Shown here: one piece after another, positions 47,013-59,998 of the stretch
Layout: each line of letters begins with the position of its first letter
Position numbering within the stretch: position 1 is the stretch's first letter
Assembly: GCA_014898425.1 (NCBI GenBank)
Contig: RCSZ01000010.1
Coordinates: forward strand, 186,001 to 250,000
Source of the DNA: Botryotinia globosa
Lineage: Eukaryota; Ascomycota; Leotiomycetes; Helotiales; Sclerotiniaceae
Direction: 5' to 3'
Length of the DNA: 64,000 bases
Translations under genes and position numbers: made by a program
Notes under the pieces: generated by a model
What the model saw: the letters and a program-made list of their open reading frames with translations, nothing else
Told to the model about the DNA's origin: nothing
Databases searched by the model: none

Positions 47013-48095
47013 TTAAGCGTCGTCAATTGGAGATGGACCAGCGTCAATTGGGTAGGAGAAGATGTTGTTTGGTCCCTCGGCCATCAATCCGTTTCCACCA
47101 CGTCTCATTTGGGATGCTAGAAGCAACAGCTTCTTGTCAGAGGTAACCCAAATAAGATCAGTCCAGATCAAAGCATCATCTTGAACAAGAATGGATGCGT
47201 GTCCTTCAGGGGTGACCTTCCAGATAGCGAGTAAGTTGGTGTCGCTAACATAGACGTTTCCATCTCCATCAATGGTAGATCCACCGGTACTTGGGGTCAA
47301 GGCGAAGGGCTCGGTGAGATCACCGAGGCTGGCAGCCATGGTGGCGTTGGTCAATGCGGCATCGACGTAGGCGGTCTCGATACGGTAAAGTCCTCCGTTA
47401 CATGGTTAGTAGTAGAGGTAAACTCCGTCGGGGGAGACCTCGATCTGGTCGAGTCCAACAGCGAGTGTGCTACCTGCCGCACCGTAACCTGGGACAAGGG
47501 TGTGGTTGTACATCATAGGGAAGTAGGCAACGGCGGATGGGTCGTCAACGAGAACGCGGACTCTGTCTCCGGTGGTCATGTTCAAAACGACGAGAGCACC
47601 GGCAGTGTCACTGAGATAAGCGACCTCACCACTGGCACTGAAACGAACATCATCAATACCGCTGTTGGAAATGATGATGCTATCGAGGTAGTAGATCTTG
47701 TCTACAGTATCGGTAGTAAGGCTGCATCCAACCAATGTGGTGGATCCGTTGATGCCACTTGAACCACCATCGACCAACCAGTAACGACCATCGGGTCCGA
47801 TTCTGGCACCGTCGATGCTGACAAACTGGAGGCTAGGGTCAGAGCTTGGATGGTTTGCGTTGTAAGAGTTCCAGTAGACGTCGGGATACATAACAGTTGT
47901 GTTGTCGGCGAGGAGCTCTACAGTAATTGGTGATAGAGTAGTAGAGTAACGCTAAGAAAGGAACTTGCGTCCATCGGCGGAGATGAAGATACCTTGGGTA
48001 GGTAATGCAAGCGAGTACTCAAGGGTGAGGCCTAGTGCAAGAGCTGCAGCCATTGGCCCTGCTGAGAGGAGGGAAAGAGCAATAGTAGACAACAT
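47013..48095 (-). pseudogene. Royal-jelly-like beta-propeller gene with two in-frame stops
   Basis: A single minus-strand frame of 361 codons starts at the ATG at 48095 (MLSTIALSLLSAGPMAAALA, a signal peptide). It contains propeller segments typical of fungal major royal jelly/yellow-like or SMP-30-like secreted proteins: GRYWLVDGGSSG, EVAYLSDTAGALVVLN, LDQIEVSPDGVYLYY, CNGGLYRIETAYVDAAL and GGSTIDGDGNVYVSD. The frame is interrupted by TAG at 47952-47954 and TAA at 47406-47408. In both cases the flanking protein continues without a frameshift, and both codons fit a former Gln (CAG, CAA). The second sits in a YLYY-x-PCNGG motif where relatives have Gln. Possible readings are two RIP-type CpA-to-TpA changes, a null allele, or assembly errors. 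A 41-nt intron removing the first stop is too short to be likely. Confidence 0.75.
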
Positions 48096-50584
48096 GGTGG
48101 AATTGATGGAACTGATGTTGAGCTATTGAGACTCTGGATGTATTGGAGCAGCTACAATATATACTTGATTCACAATGATTCTGCGAGGATATGCTCCATG
48201 ATGGACGAGCGAGCCGCAAACGTCATCTCAGTGCCCGGTCCAGTTCTTGTTTCTATATGCAGGGGAACTTCTAGATTTCTCGGAGCTAAAATCTTTTATT
48301 TGGCAGGTGCATCTGATCCTCGTGGCGCCAGAACTTGAGCGATAACCATCAATGCGCTAACAAATGCCATATGGTTGCAAACTACAGAGAGATTACCCTT
48401 GTTCCTTGGCGTTCGACCCTTCGGAGCTGTGCGCTTTCTGGGGGTCTAGGTACGTGTTCTCGGTCCCGGTGCATACTCTTGATCATAAGCTGTGTTGATG
48501 GATCATTTCTTCTCCTTGAATGGGAAGTTCCAATTTTATAATTACATTCCAAGTTGAGAAGTGACTGTCAACATCAGATCAACTTTCAAATGTTTCTCTT
48601 AATCAGTTTCCTGCAAAAGCCTACGGCCTTCCATGAAGAACATGTGAGACCAGCTAACATGAGCAAACACTGCAGAGGAACTCTCAGAATGGTAGGCTAT
48701 GTATAGCCCCCACAATCAAACCAATCCGGTACTTCTCAGTGGCGTGGGGCTGCATGGATACTAGAAGGATCCAACCACAGGTACGTAACCCCAAGCCCTT
48801 CCAATATGAGAAAGTTTCTTCATCAAGGTAATTCAAGGGTTGTAGGAGGCGTGTTCATCCCAACAGAGGGCTTACCCCGAAGACCTCGGAAGGAACATTA
48901 ATGTCAAACTGGAGTCATGAGTGTAGTTTTGCTAAGTTTTGCATGCTGTTACTTGATTGAATTTTCATCCCTGGTATAAGTACCGGTCCATGGTATGTTT
49001 TAATGCTTCATACTCACCCGGTCCCGAAGCTACTGGAAGCATAAATGAAGGTTATTTGCAAGCCCTATCAGACCCATTCTCCACTACAACTCAAATAACG
49101 AAGACAACCATTTAAATGGCCGGAGCAAGAAGTCTATGCGTAGTCTAAAAACTGGAGCAGATACCATACGAATGATTCCCCAAACGTAAAACATATAGTA
49201 TGGCAATCAAGGCGTTCTTCGGTCCCGAGTCGGTCCCGAAACTCTTGGTGAATTATAAATCGAGTACAATCATGACAGAAGTGTCGGGTAGCACAGTGAT
49301 CATATGATGAAATATTCCCAATTGTTAGGTTAATTTGAAAGAATAAAGATATGGAATCGATGAAGGTGTCTTCAGAATCTCAAAACTCGAATCGTGAAAT
49401 GGACTTGCAGTCCGGACTATTGAAAAACACTGGAATAGAAACGTTAAGTAGGTAGTCGCGATAAAAGCCAACTGCACACACTTCATTGATAGAGTCGCGA
49501 TAACCTGTGCCCTGTAAATGTATGTTGCGACGAGGCGAGATTTAACATTTACTTTGAAGAGAGTCGAGATGGCTGCAAATACCGAGTCTTCTTAATTTGG
49601 AAGCTTCGTTTAGTTTCGTTTCGGTACTCTGTAGACTCTAGAGTGTTTTTCCATGCAAGTTTTAATTTTATTCCGATGTTAAGCCATGCCTTCCTTCATT
49701 CGTGGTGTGTCTCTACTTTGTAGAAATAGCTGTGTTAATCTTCACTTCCTCGCCAGACAATGAAGGGCTCGCTCGTCAATTACTGTTTCATGCGTGAGTG
49801 TGAGTGAATAACAGCATCAAACTCACTTGGAATGATGATTTAACATTGAGTCTGAAGTTCTGAGAATTGCTATACTAATAAAGATGCTCTGGCTGGTGGC
49901 GAACCAATGGATGAAAGGAAAGTCTTCCGAGATGGAGTTTGTATTTGTCTATTAGGTCACGTGTCAGTATCTCACCAAAGTTCAACTCCGAATTTCTAGC
50001 CTTGCAGTACATCACTCGTCTTGGAGCATACTACGCCAGTCGAATGAAGGTTCAAAATTGGACTCGAGTCATCTACACTGTGAATATTTCCAGTGTCAGT
50101 CGGAATTCCATGATGTGGTCATGCCCAAGAAACCTAACCGCTTAGGCACGAACAGTTCGTTCTTCCCTAACCTTAACCTTATGTATCGGCAAAGTTTCCC
50201 AGCTTCAACTCTCCACTATTTTCGGATTCTTTAGAAGAGTTCCTGACTAGCTATTACTATATCAAACACAGAAGATATTTTTCTTATCCTCAAAAATATC
50301 CACAATAGTTCCTTATCGTTTGAAAAAGAAATGCGAGCAGGCAGGTTGTCCGCAATATCAAATTATCAATGTTGCCTTTTTATCTAGATTTTCCAATATT
50401 TTGTGGAAACGGTGGGTGATGGTGTAAAAGTTGAAGATAAGTACATTGCTATATTAACCTCTATTTCCTTCTCACATAGTCGTATCTTGGCTCTTCCACT
50501 CATACTCTAATATTAAACCCCTCCATCAGTGTACCATTTTTCAATATCCCTTCATAACATCATAATTTCCTTGATCTCGAGGAT
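48096..50584. other. Long intergenic region
   Basis: 2.5 kb upstream of both flanking genes (divergent). A TATATATT on the minus strand near 48,155 may serve the royal-jelly-like gene. Several short open frames occur, but none has a signal peptide or family motif. No tRNA-like cloverleaf was noticed. Confidence 0.6.
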
Positions 50585-52306
50585 ATGACCATTTCTTCCT
50601 CCTGCAAGCCTTGGCTTGCCAAATGCTCAACGATGCCCCCAAGATACATACAAGCATCCATCATTATATCAATTGGTGGTATTCTATTTGGCCTTGATAC
50701 GGGGACTATTGGTCCCCTGACAGTGATGCCTCAATTCGACGAAACTTTCGGCAAACTCTCATCAACAGTTGTGTGTACCCCCCCCCCCCTTCTTTCTCAT
50801 TATTCGCCTTCGCTTGTACTAAAACTAACGCAATCCGCCCTCTCCAGCATGGCCTCCTTGTCTCCACAATCCTCATACCCGCAGCTCTCTCCTCAATATT
50901 CACTGGTCATTTGGCCAATGCTCTTGGTCGCTTATTAGCTACTGCGATCGGCTCCTTTATCTTTGGTATAGGTGCTGCTATTGAATGTAGTTCTTTCCAC
51001 CTTCCTCAGATTTTCATCGGGCGCGCTGTTAAGGGTGTTGGCGAGGGCTTTTTCCTAAGTACATTAGTCGTCTACATTACCGAGATATCACCGCCTTCCC
51101 AAAGAGGTACTTTGGCTAGTCTTCCTCAGCTCGTCACCACTATGGGTGTTCTAGTAGGCTATTTTATGTGTTATGGTTCTGTGGGAATAGAATCAAGTTT
51201 GAGTTGGAGATTACCATTTGCGGTGCAAGCAATTATCGCATTCTTGTTCACGGCCAGCACTATGCTGTTTCTACCGCAAAGCCCAAGATGGCTAGCGGCA
51301 AGAGGAAAGTTTGAGGAAGCGGAGCGCGTATGGTCAGATTTGAACCTCCCGGAAAAAGAGAGAGAAAAGGTGGACGATGATGTAGATGATAATGAAAAGG
51401 CGGACCAAGAAGTAAAAGCGAAAGATATGTTCGCAATTTTTGCACCAGATGCTTGGAAAAGGACAGTTCTAGGGCTATTCTTGATGGGGATCCAGCAGGC
51501 GGCTGGTATTGATGGTGTTTTATATGTATGTCTCTCCAATCTAGTCCTATACTCCCACATCTCAAAACTGACAAAATCAGTACGCACCCCTCCTCTTTCA
51601 ATCCGCCGGCTTAACTTCCTCAACGGCCTCCTTTCTCGCTTCGGGCATTTCCGCTCTCCTGATCTTCCTTACAACCATCCCAACCTTTATGCTCGCCGAT
51701 AAATGGGGACGCAGAACTAGCACCATCGTCGGTGGTGCCGGTCAGTTCATCGTTATGTTCATCATCGCCTCTCTCTATGCCTCCGACTCTGTACATTCCT
51801 CCCATGGCGCCGGTCGCTGGGTCGTTATCATCTGCATCTACCTCTTCGCCATTATATTTTCCGCCACATGGGCCGTAACTTTTAGAGTATACGTGGCCGA
51901 GATTCAAAGTGCAAAGACGAGAGCCGGAGCAACGAGTTTGGGATTGAGTGCTAATTGGGTGGTGAACTGGATAATAGCCTTTACGACGCCTATCTTTCTG
52001 TCAAAGAGTACGAGTGGATGCTATTGGTTGTGGGGAAGTGCGGCTTTAGTAACAGTCGTTGTGGCAGTGTTTTGGATGCCGGAGACGAGAGGGAAGAGTT
52101 TGGAGGAAATCGATGCTAGTTTTAGGAAAGGAGATAGGAAGAAGGGTGCAGTCACGGGTGGTGGAGTTGTGGAAATGGGGCCCGTGGAGAATCTGGGAAC
52201 ACAAGATGAGGAGAGATGCGAAAAGGATGGCAAGCATGATACGAAAGTTACTTCAGTGGTTGTGGTAGATACTCCGGTATCGAGTTCTACTGTGTCACTA
52301 TCGTGA
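50585..52306 (+). CDS. MFS sugar transporter (SP family)
   Basis: Three exons, 50585-50770, 50848-51525 and 51581-52306, giving 529 aa. Intron 1 begins GTGTGTA and has a run of 12 C. About twelve hydrophobic helices are visible. Family signatures: GGILFGLDTGTIGP in helix 1; GRAVKGVGEGFF...VYITEISPPSQRG after helix 4; LPQSPRWL before the central loop; GIQQAAGIDGVLYYAP in helix 7; DKWGRRTS after helix 8; and PETRGKSLEEID after helix 12. The central loop is Asp/Glu/Lys-rich. It should be a plasma-membrane, proton-coupled hexose or related sugar carrier; the substrate cannot be read from sequence. The first cytoplasmic GRR motif is weakened to NALGRLLA, which is tolerated in this family. An extended Lys/Val tail ends VSSSTVSLS. 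Confidence 0.92.
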
Positions 52307-53615
52307 TTTGGTCTGGAATGACATTTCAAGAATTGGGCAGAGGATTTTATGGATGGTCTCCATGGTCAATTGCCATGGTGCAGTGCGCCAGGTTAACGAG
52401 TAATGAAAACATAAAGTAAATGGCTAAAAGGTATAGAGGATAGAATTGTAACGGGAAAGGATAGATGGAATCAGTATAGAAATTAGAGCTTCAATGAACG
52501 GGTAATGAATGCGCATAAATCGAAATAACATTCCATTTTCTTCGGTCAATCGCAACTAGAGCTCGTAGTACTGCAATATTGTAAATAAACGGGAGAAAAT
52601 TGCGATAGTTTTAAATCCTACAAAAACGAATCTGAAACCGTATACGGTTAAACCCATCGAATCCAAAACACATCAGACCCTTTTGAGTCAAGACTATCCC
52701 TTGTTTTACATTTTCAGACGAAAGAAGGAGTAGAATATGCAGATGATTTATTCAATCCTACAATACACCTAATCGTGACTATATTCAAATCTCATTCAAT
52801 ATCAAGGCAAGTGTGTTTTGGATTTAGTGATTTTATTCGTTGCTGAGAAAGTCCTGATCACATGACCACGCCTGACGCGTCAACGACTCAGCACACGTTC
52901 CACGACACTCCCTACACTTCACAGTACAAAATCTCCCCGAACTGAGATCAACAACGTCGATGCAACAATTTGGACCGCCATGCCGGATTTCCACATAGTG
53001 AAAGCCTCGCACGATGTTGTGTAATGACACACGAGCTCCAAACTCTGAATAGTTCGTTGAAGAATTGGTATTTATCTAGTCTCAATATTCGACGATCATT
53101 CGATGATCAGAATCTCCCAAGATAGGTCTCCCTCAGCTGCACATGCTATTGACATCATCTGCCCCTGATAGACTTGATTCTTATGGACCTGAGGTAAATC
53201 CTAATTTGGACATTGACCACTCGACAGGATTGACACCGTTATCGATGTTCCTGTCGCAGTCGAAAGCATCAAGGTAAGACGGGCGATAACATGCGCGAAG
53301 ATAGGTGGAGATGAGTAGTACGAATACAGTTGTGTCACTTCCACAAATATTGGATAGGATGGCTAGGTGATCCAGATTTCCCATTGGGAAGTGACAATGG
53401 TACCGCATTGACCTAGTTCATTTTGTATTTGCTTTTATATCAACATTTCTATTGCCGTGTCTTCGATGTCTTTTTGTTTTTGCTTTTCTGTTCAACTGTC
53501 GAAACACAACGTCGACATTCATTTGTTTGTTTATATCTCTTTTCAAATTCATACCCGATTCGCTCACAGAATGAACTATCATTAAATTCCAAAACATTCA
53601 AAACACCTTGCAAAT
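52307..53615. other. Intergenic
   Basis: 3' flank of the transporter and the promoter of the GH55 gene. A few sub-80-codon frames, none convincing. Confidence 0.65.
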
Positions 53616-56252
53616 ATGGGCGTCTATCATTTCTTTCTATTTCTTTCTTTGAACCTATTATTTAAGAGCGTGACTTCCATCCTTACATCTACTACCACTA
53701 TTCAGCTTGCGTCAGTCAAAGGCTCATTGGATATATCCAGCTCGCTTGGGATATTTAATAATGTAACCACGACAAGGAATTCTTCAGCACCAGCGTATTG
53801 GCTCGAGGACATCGCTCACCAGGGACTTGCCCCTTTTAATTTTAACGACACCTCATATCAAGTATTTCGCAATGTGAAAGATTTTGGAGCCAAAGGTTGA
53901 TATAATCATACTTTTATACCCATTTATTAGTGCTTTCTAACATCGTGAAGGGGATGGTATAACAGATGATACTGCTGCTATCAACAAAGCCGTTAGTTCT
54001 GGCGGAAGATGCAAGCCTGGCGACTGTCAATCTACAACGACAACTCCTGCCACAGTCTACTTTCCAGCTGGGACATATATCATCTCATCTTCCATCGTTG
54101 ATTACTATATCACTCAGATTATAGGTAATCCAAATCAACTCCCAGTAATTAAGGCTACTGCCAACTTCACTGGATTTGGATTGATTGACGGAGATACATA
54201 TGGGGCCAATGGACTCAACTTTGGAGCTACAAATGTCTTCTATCGTCAAATTCGTAATCTGGTGTTGGATCTGACGGAAATCCCGTCTAATTCCTCAGCC
54301 TATGGAATCCACTGGCCTACTGCACAAGCCACCAGTCTACAGAATATTGTATTTCAAATGAGCGATGCAATTGGAACTCAGCAGCAAGGATTGTTCATCG
54401 AGGGAGGTAAGTTGGCCACCTGGCAATTCTCACTCCTTATAGCTACCCACTTCATTTATGTCATAACTCCAATACTCGACGCTTACACAAAATAGGCTCC
54501 GGTGGCTTCATGAATGATTTGATCTTTAATGGCGGCAAAACGGGGGCCGTATTCGGCAACCAGCAATTCACAGTTCGAAACTTAACCTTCAATAACGTTG
54601 TAACAGCCATTGACCAAATCTGGGACTGGGGATGGACATATATGGGAATCAATATCAACAATTGTACCACGGGCTTAAACATGTCCTCAGGCGGATCATC
54701 AGACCAAGCTGTAGTGTCTGTCACAATAATCGACAGTAGCTTCAGAGATACTGACGTCGCCATCATCACAGCTTACAATAATTCATCTTTGCCAGCGGCT
54801 GCTGGAAATCTTATTCTTGATAATATACATTTAACGAATGTTCCCATTGCCATACAAGAATCGCAGAATACGGTTTTGGCTGGAACTAGCAACCAATCAA
54901 TGATCATCAATGGATGGGGAGAAGGAAACGAATATACACCAAATACCTCTACCCGCTTTCAGGGATATATTGTTCCTTTTCCTCGCTCCGAGTCTCTTTC
55001 CCCCCGCGGGAAGTTCTACGCCCATTCAAAACCTCAGTATGAAGACTATCCGCTTTCTGAGTTCGTTTCAGTTCGTACAGCAGGCGCTACTGGAGATGGG
55101 GTCACTGATGACACGGAGGCATTGAATCATGTGTTTGCACTTGCGGCCATCGCCAATAAGATTGTTTATATCGATAGTGGAGTTTACGTGGTTACGTCGA
55201 CTATTCATATTCCCTCCCGTTCGAGGATCGTCGGGGAATCATATCCAGTAATCATGGGATCGGGATCGTTTTTCACGGATATTGATCATCCTCAACCTGT
55301 GGTCCAAGTTGGCCTTCCCCTGGAGAGGGGTGTTGTTGAATGGTCAGATACAATTGTTTCGACACAAGGATATATGGGAGGAGCCATTTTGATTCAATGG
55401 AATCTAGCCAGTCCAGCGTGGTCTCCCTCTGGACTTTGGGATGTCCACACGCGTATTGGTGGATTCGTGGGTTCTGATCTCCAGTTGGACCGCTGTCCCG
55501 CTACCGCTAATAGTACTGGGATTGTTCTTGAGTGCAGGGCTGCGTTCATGTCAATGCACATCACCAAGTCTGCATCCGGTCTTTACCTAGAAAATAACTG
55601 GTTTTGGGTTGCCGATCACGATATCGACGACCCTAATCTATCTCAAATCACAATTTATGCAGGCCGTGGACTTTATTGTGAATCTAGAAAAGGAGCTATA
55701 TGGCTTATTGGGACTGCTGTTGAGCATCATACTTTATATCAATATCAGTTTGATAGTACGAGGGATATTTTTGCAGGGCATATCCAGACGGAAACTGCCT
55801 ATTATCAACCGAATCCCACTGCGGTTTACCCCTTCCCAGCATTGGACGAATGGAACGATCCCGATTTCGTCAGCTCATGTGGAAATACAACGGGAGAGAA
55901 CTGCGCAGAAGGATGGGGTCTCCGTATTATTGACAGCGAACATGTTTACGTATATGGCGCGGGAATGTACAGTTTCTTTGATAATTATAGTACTTGTAAG
56001 TTTTGCCAGTCTATCTCGATTGCCTCCTTTACTAACATATCTGGACCAGCGTGTTCTGCCCGAGGAAATGGCGAGGCTTGTCAAGCTAGAATCTTCAGTC
56101 TGGAGGGGGTTAGCTCGAAGATCGGTATTTATAACCTGAATACCGTAGGTATCACGAGTATGATGACTATTGACGGGAGAGATATGGCGAATTATTCTGA
56201 TAATATCGCGGGGTTCGTGCATCATATTGCCCTATTCAAAAGCGAGGAGTAA
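53616..56252 (+). CDS. Secreted GH55 exo-beta-1,3-glucanase
   Basis: Four exons: 53616-53895, 53951-54406, 54496-55995 and 56050-56252, giving 812 aa. The last intron (54 nt, GTAAGT...TACTAAC...CAG) contains no stop and keeps frame, so a plain ORF reading would wrongly retain it; removing it gives NYSTSCSARGNGEACQARIF, the expected GH55 text. A signal peptide (about 1-22) is followed by two pectate-lyase-like beta-helix halves. The first starts FRNVKDFGAKGDGITDDTAA (about 86), the second SVRTAGATGDGVTDDTEAL (about 435). The second half holds the Trp-rich catalytic region with YLENNWFWVADHDID. Many NxS/T sites are present. It removes glucose units from beta-1,3-glucan, either in the fungus's own wall or in other fungi. 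Confidence 0.93.
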
Positions 56253-57447
56253 TTTCTAGACAGTAGCGTAGTCGTGAGAATATATAGGGGTAGCGTGGTC
56301 ATGAATTCTTTCGCTTCAAGGAGTCTAGCGTGATGTAAAGAATTGAAATCCCATTTTCGTTCCAATGAAGTATCTTCCATACCCCATGCTGGACGATTTC
56401 CATATATCACATGCTCTTCTCAGGAGCATCCTCAAGATGATCATACGTGTAGAAAACTCTGAAATAAAGCTAGTGTTCCGATCAAGACTCAGTAGCTTAT
56501 TTTAGTTGAACCAAAAAGAAACAAAGAACCAAATGATCAGATTGTTTTGTTGCATATCTCACCAAAGCTACCTTTTCAATCGTGTTTTCTAAACGATAGT
56601 GTGAAACAAACTGCCAATCAACCTCCTCTCACATCAATCCACTTAATCCATCCATCCATCCATCAAAAAAGCAACAAATTCCCCCTCCTCTCAACAAACA
56701 AAGCTCCAAAACCCATCTCGATGCTAATTTCCCACCCCCCTCACCATCGATTTCTGATTCCCTAGCTCCAGCATCTAGAAAACTAGTAAGCAACACCACA
56801 AAGCCATACTCCCTGACCGAGAACAGTTCGCCTCCCCCTATCCCATCCCCTATCCCACACCAACAAAGGAATATCCGAAAGGTCGTGACATGCTCTGCAC
56901 ATTAGCGCACAATCGCCAAGGGCGAAGTTGATTCTTTGTTCGTCGCATCGACTTTCTGGTCTCGCATCTGGTATTTCGAAAAGTATGTAAACAAAGAAAA
57001 AGTAGTTTGCCGGCAATTGTCCCCGGCGTTCCGGACCGATTTGTAGATGTGCAACAGTTGGGTATTTTCGGATATCAGAGAGCGGGGTGGCGAATCTGTT
57101 TCGAGAGATGGTTTCATCAAGGGGGGATGTGGTCTGGAATTAGAGAGGGGAGGAGACGCGAGGAGCGGAGTGGACAAGTGGGAGATGCAAACTGATTTTT
57201 TCCGACGAAAATGAAATAAACTACTGTGAAAACTCCCGCCTGATCCCGCTAATTTTTCAACGACTTGAATGAATAGATGAATGCTGAACGCCACTAATGC
57301 ACAGATATCCCCCCTCTGTCTAGCTGTGCATCCCAATATACATACTCCGCTCCACACACATCTGTACAATCTCCCGGCCATATAAACAAGAATATGTAAG
57401 GTGGGGTACCCCTCATAAACACAACCCTCGACACAAATCCCACAGAC
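56253..57447. other. Convergent intergenic region
   Basis: 3' flanks of the GH55 gene (plus) and of a membrane-protein gene (minus). A short CCAT run (56,649-56,663) is present. A minus-strand frame of 159 codons (56902-57381, ATG) is Ser/Pro/His-rich without family features and is rejected. Confidence 0.6.
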
Positions 57448-58383
57448 CTAAGGCGTCTGCACATATTCATGCGTTTCCGCCCTCAAAGCCGCGATGCCGT
57501 TTTCCTTCCCGCTGCTACCAGCCACAGCCCCAAGCGTATCCCTCGCATCGATCTCTCCTCCCCAGCTTGAAAATCGTACATGTTTCCCCCTCCATGCTCT
57601 TTTTGCTTTCGTGCCTTCTTTTCCTTTTCCCTTTGCGTCTTCTGGAGTTTCCTTCTCGATGCCAGTCCCGGGAAGAGTTAATGTGTTGTTCATACCCAGC
57701 GGCATAGTCATTGGCCCCTGTCCATCCACTCCCAAAGCCAACCCCCCCAATCTAACCCCCTCCCCGATATTCTCGCCCTCTTCCTCTTCCTCCCTAATCG
57801 GATCATAACTCCAAGCTCTCGCTCTCCCACTCCTCGCATGTCCCACCCCCCTCGCATTCCGCGCGCTCTTCATTCTCCTCCCAAATCCATCTTTTGCGCC
57901 CACAAATCCCGGATCTCCTTGTAGTAATTTCCTCTTCCTGTATTCTTTCCTGAGTATCCAGACTAGCATTCCTAATATCGATGCCGTAATGAGGAGTACG
58001 AAGGCATTAACGCCAATAGCGACTTTCCATGATGTGGGAATGTGAGGACCGGATGGGGGACTGGAGTCGTATTTAGCGTGGTGAAACGAATGCGTGTTGC
58101 CATGGTATTCATAGTCGCGCAGTTCGAGGCTTTGAGGGGAGGGTGATGAGGGGACATTGCAGTTTGACGTGCAGATCGACGAGGATTGGGCGTTCGATAT
58201 GATTCTGCGAGATACACAATTAGCACTTTATTATTGAGGTCGGTTGAAATAGGCATGTCGTCGAATCTAGGAAATTGGCACATACTCATTGATATCGGCA
58301 TTTCTATCAGCAGGAGCTGGCGTTGAAATTACAGCTGCCCAGCTCACCGCCGGCAACAAAAGAAAGGAGAGATGGTATTCCAT
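57448..58383 (-). CDS. Single-pass membrane protein with signal peptide
   Basis: Two exons on the minus strand, 58286-58383 and 57448-58204, giving 284 aa; the 81-nt intron has a GTATGT donor. MEYHLSFLLLPAVSWAA is a signal peptide. A short luminal/external part (about residues 18-92) has two Cys (44, 48) in ICTSNC and a His-rich HSFHHAKY patch. One membrane helix, VAIGVNAFVLLITASILGML, lies at about 94-117, followed by the stop-transfer RKEYRKRK. The cytoplasmic tail of about 165 residues is Gly/Arg/Glu-rich with basic repeats and an EEEEEGE run. This is a type I topology. No family is recognised. The start is confirmed by the signal peptide, and the promoter strand has a long pyrimidine run just upstream (58,440-58,475 read on the minus strand). 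Confidence 0.7.
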
Positions 58384-59111
58384 GTTAATTGGGTATATCT
58401 GCACTTTTCGTGCGCACGCAACAGCTTTTCCACGGAAACCAAAAAAGAAAAAAAAAAGAAGAAGAAAAAAGTCGAAGAGCACCTGCAAGAATTGGTCCAA
58501 AAGAATGAGACGGGAGTAAGATCAAGGAAAGAAATGGGATTAATGAGAGTGAATACCGAACAATTCGGTGTTGGTAAATGAATGACAAAGATAGATGATA
58601 TGATGATGGCGGTGAATTGCTAATCAAGCAATATATCAATATATCAATCAATATTCATACTCCGTACAGAAGGGTGCCCAGGTGACTAGACATTGAAAGA
58701 CAGACAGTAATCAAAATAGCAGTTGTTCATTGGTACCAAGAAACAACATCACCAGCATTGACAGCAGCAGGTAAGACATTATTAATATTCGGACCCCAAG
58801 TATGCCTGCCTACCTTAGCTTTCGATCATTACCTACTCCGTCGGGTACTCTTTAGATTGATAGAAAATATGGAAACGAGAGTTAGAAATTGATGTGTGTG
58901 CACTGTGTACGTAGAATAATGCAACGGTAGTAAATGAGGTTGAAATTGAGGATCTATGCAGCGGCACTTGTAAGAAGGAAGGGAATCTATTGGGTATCTA
59001 GCCGCAAATAAGATAAGAATTGTGGCTATGAGGCCAGTGAAGTGGAAGAGATTGGATTAGATTCGTTCGCTTATCCGGTACCTGGTTTGATGGATCAAGA
59101 CTGGATTGTAT

Positions 59112-59222
59112 TGTATGTATGTATGTATGTATGTATGTATGTATGTATGTATTGTATGTATGTATGTATGTATGTATGTATGTATGTATGTATGTATATA
59201 TGTATATATATGTATGTATGTA

Positions 59223-59258
<36 letters not shown>

Positions 59259-59276
59259 TGTATGTATGTATATATG
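59112..59276. repeat. (TATG)n microsatellite
   Basis: About 165 bases of TATG/TGTA tetranucleotide repeat with a few TATATA interruptions. The repetitive Tyr/Val/Cys/Met frame it produces is an artefact. Confidence 0.95.
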
Positions 59277-59920
59277 TACAGACGGGAGTCCCTGAACAAA
59301 AGCTTGGCTGTGAGGAAAAGGGGTAGATATACGGAGTACTTTGTATAGATTTAGATTCTGGATTCTGGATGTATAATTATATGTATATCGAGATCCATGC
59401 TGATGAAACGCTCTACTAGTACTAGGTACGCCGTGTGACAGAAGATCCTCGGTGTTTACAATCCAAAATAGATACTACAATAAGACACATGTGTTTGAAA
59501 ATTCTATATAAATCCCTCTTGCATTCGTTCATATTAAATCAGGGTTCAATTCGAGCGTCGCGAAAATCACAGACCAAGCGGCGGTGTTGATCGATTGGCC
59601 CACTCCACTCATTCATCCATGGTGGAACATCGAATTGGAATTGGAATTGGAAATTGAATGCCAAAATAATCCGTATTTCAGGGGTTGAGGTTGATAAATA
59701 TCTTGCAAGTTTTCCCGTCGTGCGAGGCGGATGCTCGTATAACAACTCAAAGTGCGTGAAATCCAGAGGGAGACTATTTTCTTTTCTAGAAGTCATGGAA
59801 CTGGGAAGCAGCTTTTTCATTAGGGTGTGAAGTTGTAATCAAATTGTGGAGCAGAGAACTATAGTTACATGTTTCAGAAATTGTCCATACTATGCATACA
59901 TGGTATGATTGCATGCATCG

Positions 59921-59960
59921 TATAATATCGTATAATATCGTATAATGTCGTATAATATCA
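59921..59960. repeat. 10-bp tandem repeat (TATAATATCG) x4
   Basis: Four units of TATAATATCG with one change each in units 3 and 4, ending about 40 bp from the stop codon of the Rsm22-like gene. Confidence 0.85.
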
Positions 59961-59998
59961 TATATGATCGTACAATATCATTAAAAAAGCAATATCAT

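Larger units (their letters stand above)
58384..59998. other. Intergenic with microsatellites
   Basis: Contains the TATG microsatellite at 59112-59276 and the 10-bp repeat at 59921-59960. Other frames here are repeat artefacts. No gene seen. Confidence 0.65.

Noticed and set aside
56902..57381. 159-codon minus-strand frame starting with ATG
   Set aside because: Ser/Pro/His-rich, with no signal, no domain and no splice partners; it lies in a convergent 3' region.
59042..59348. Long Tyr/Val/Cys/Met repeat frames on both strands
   Set aside because: They are translations of the TATG microsatellite.
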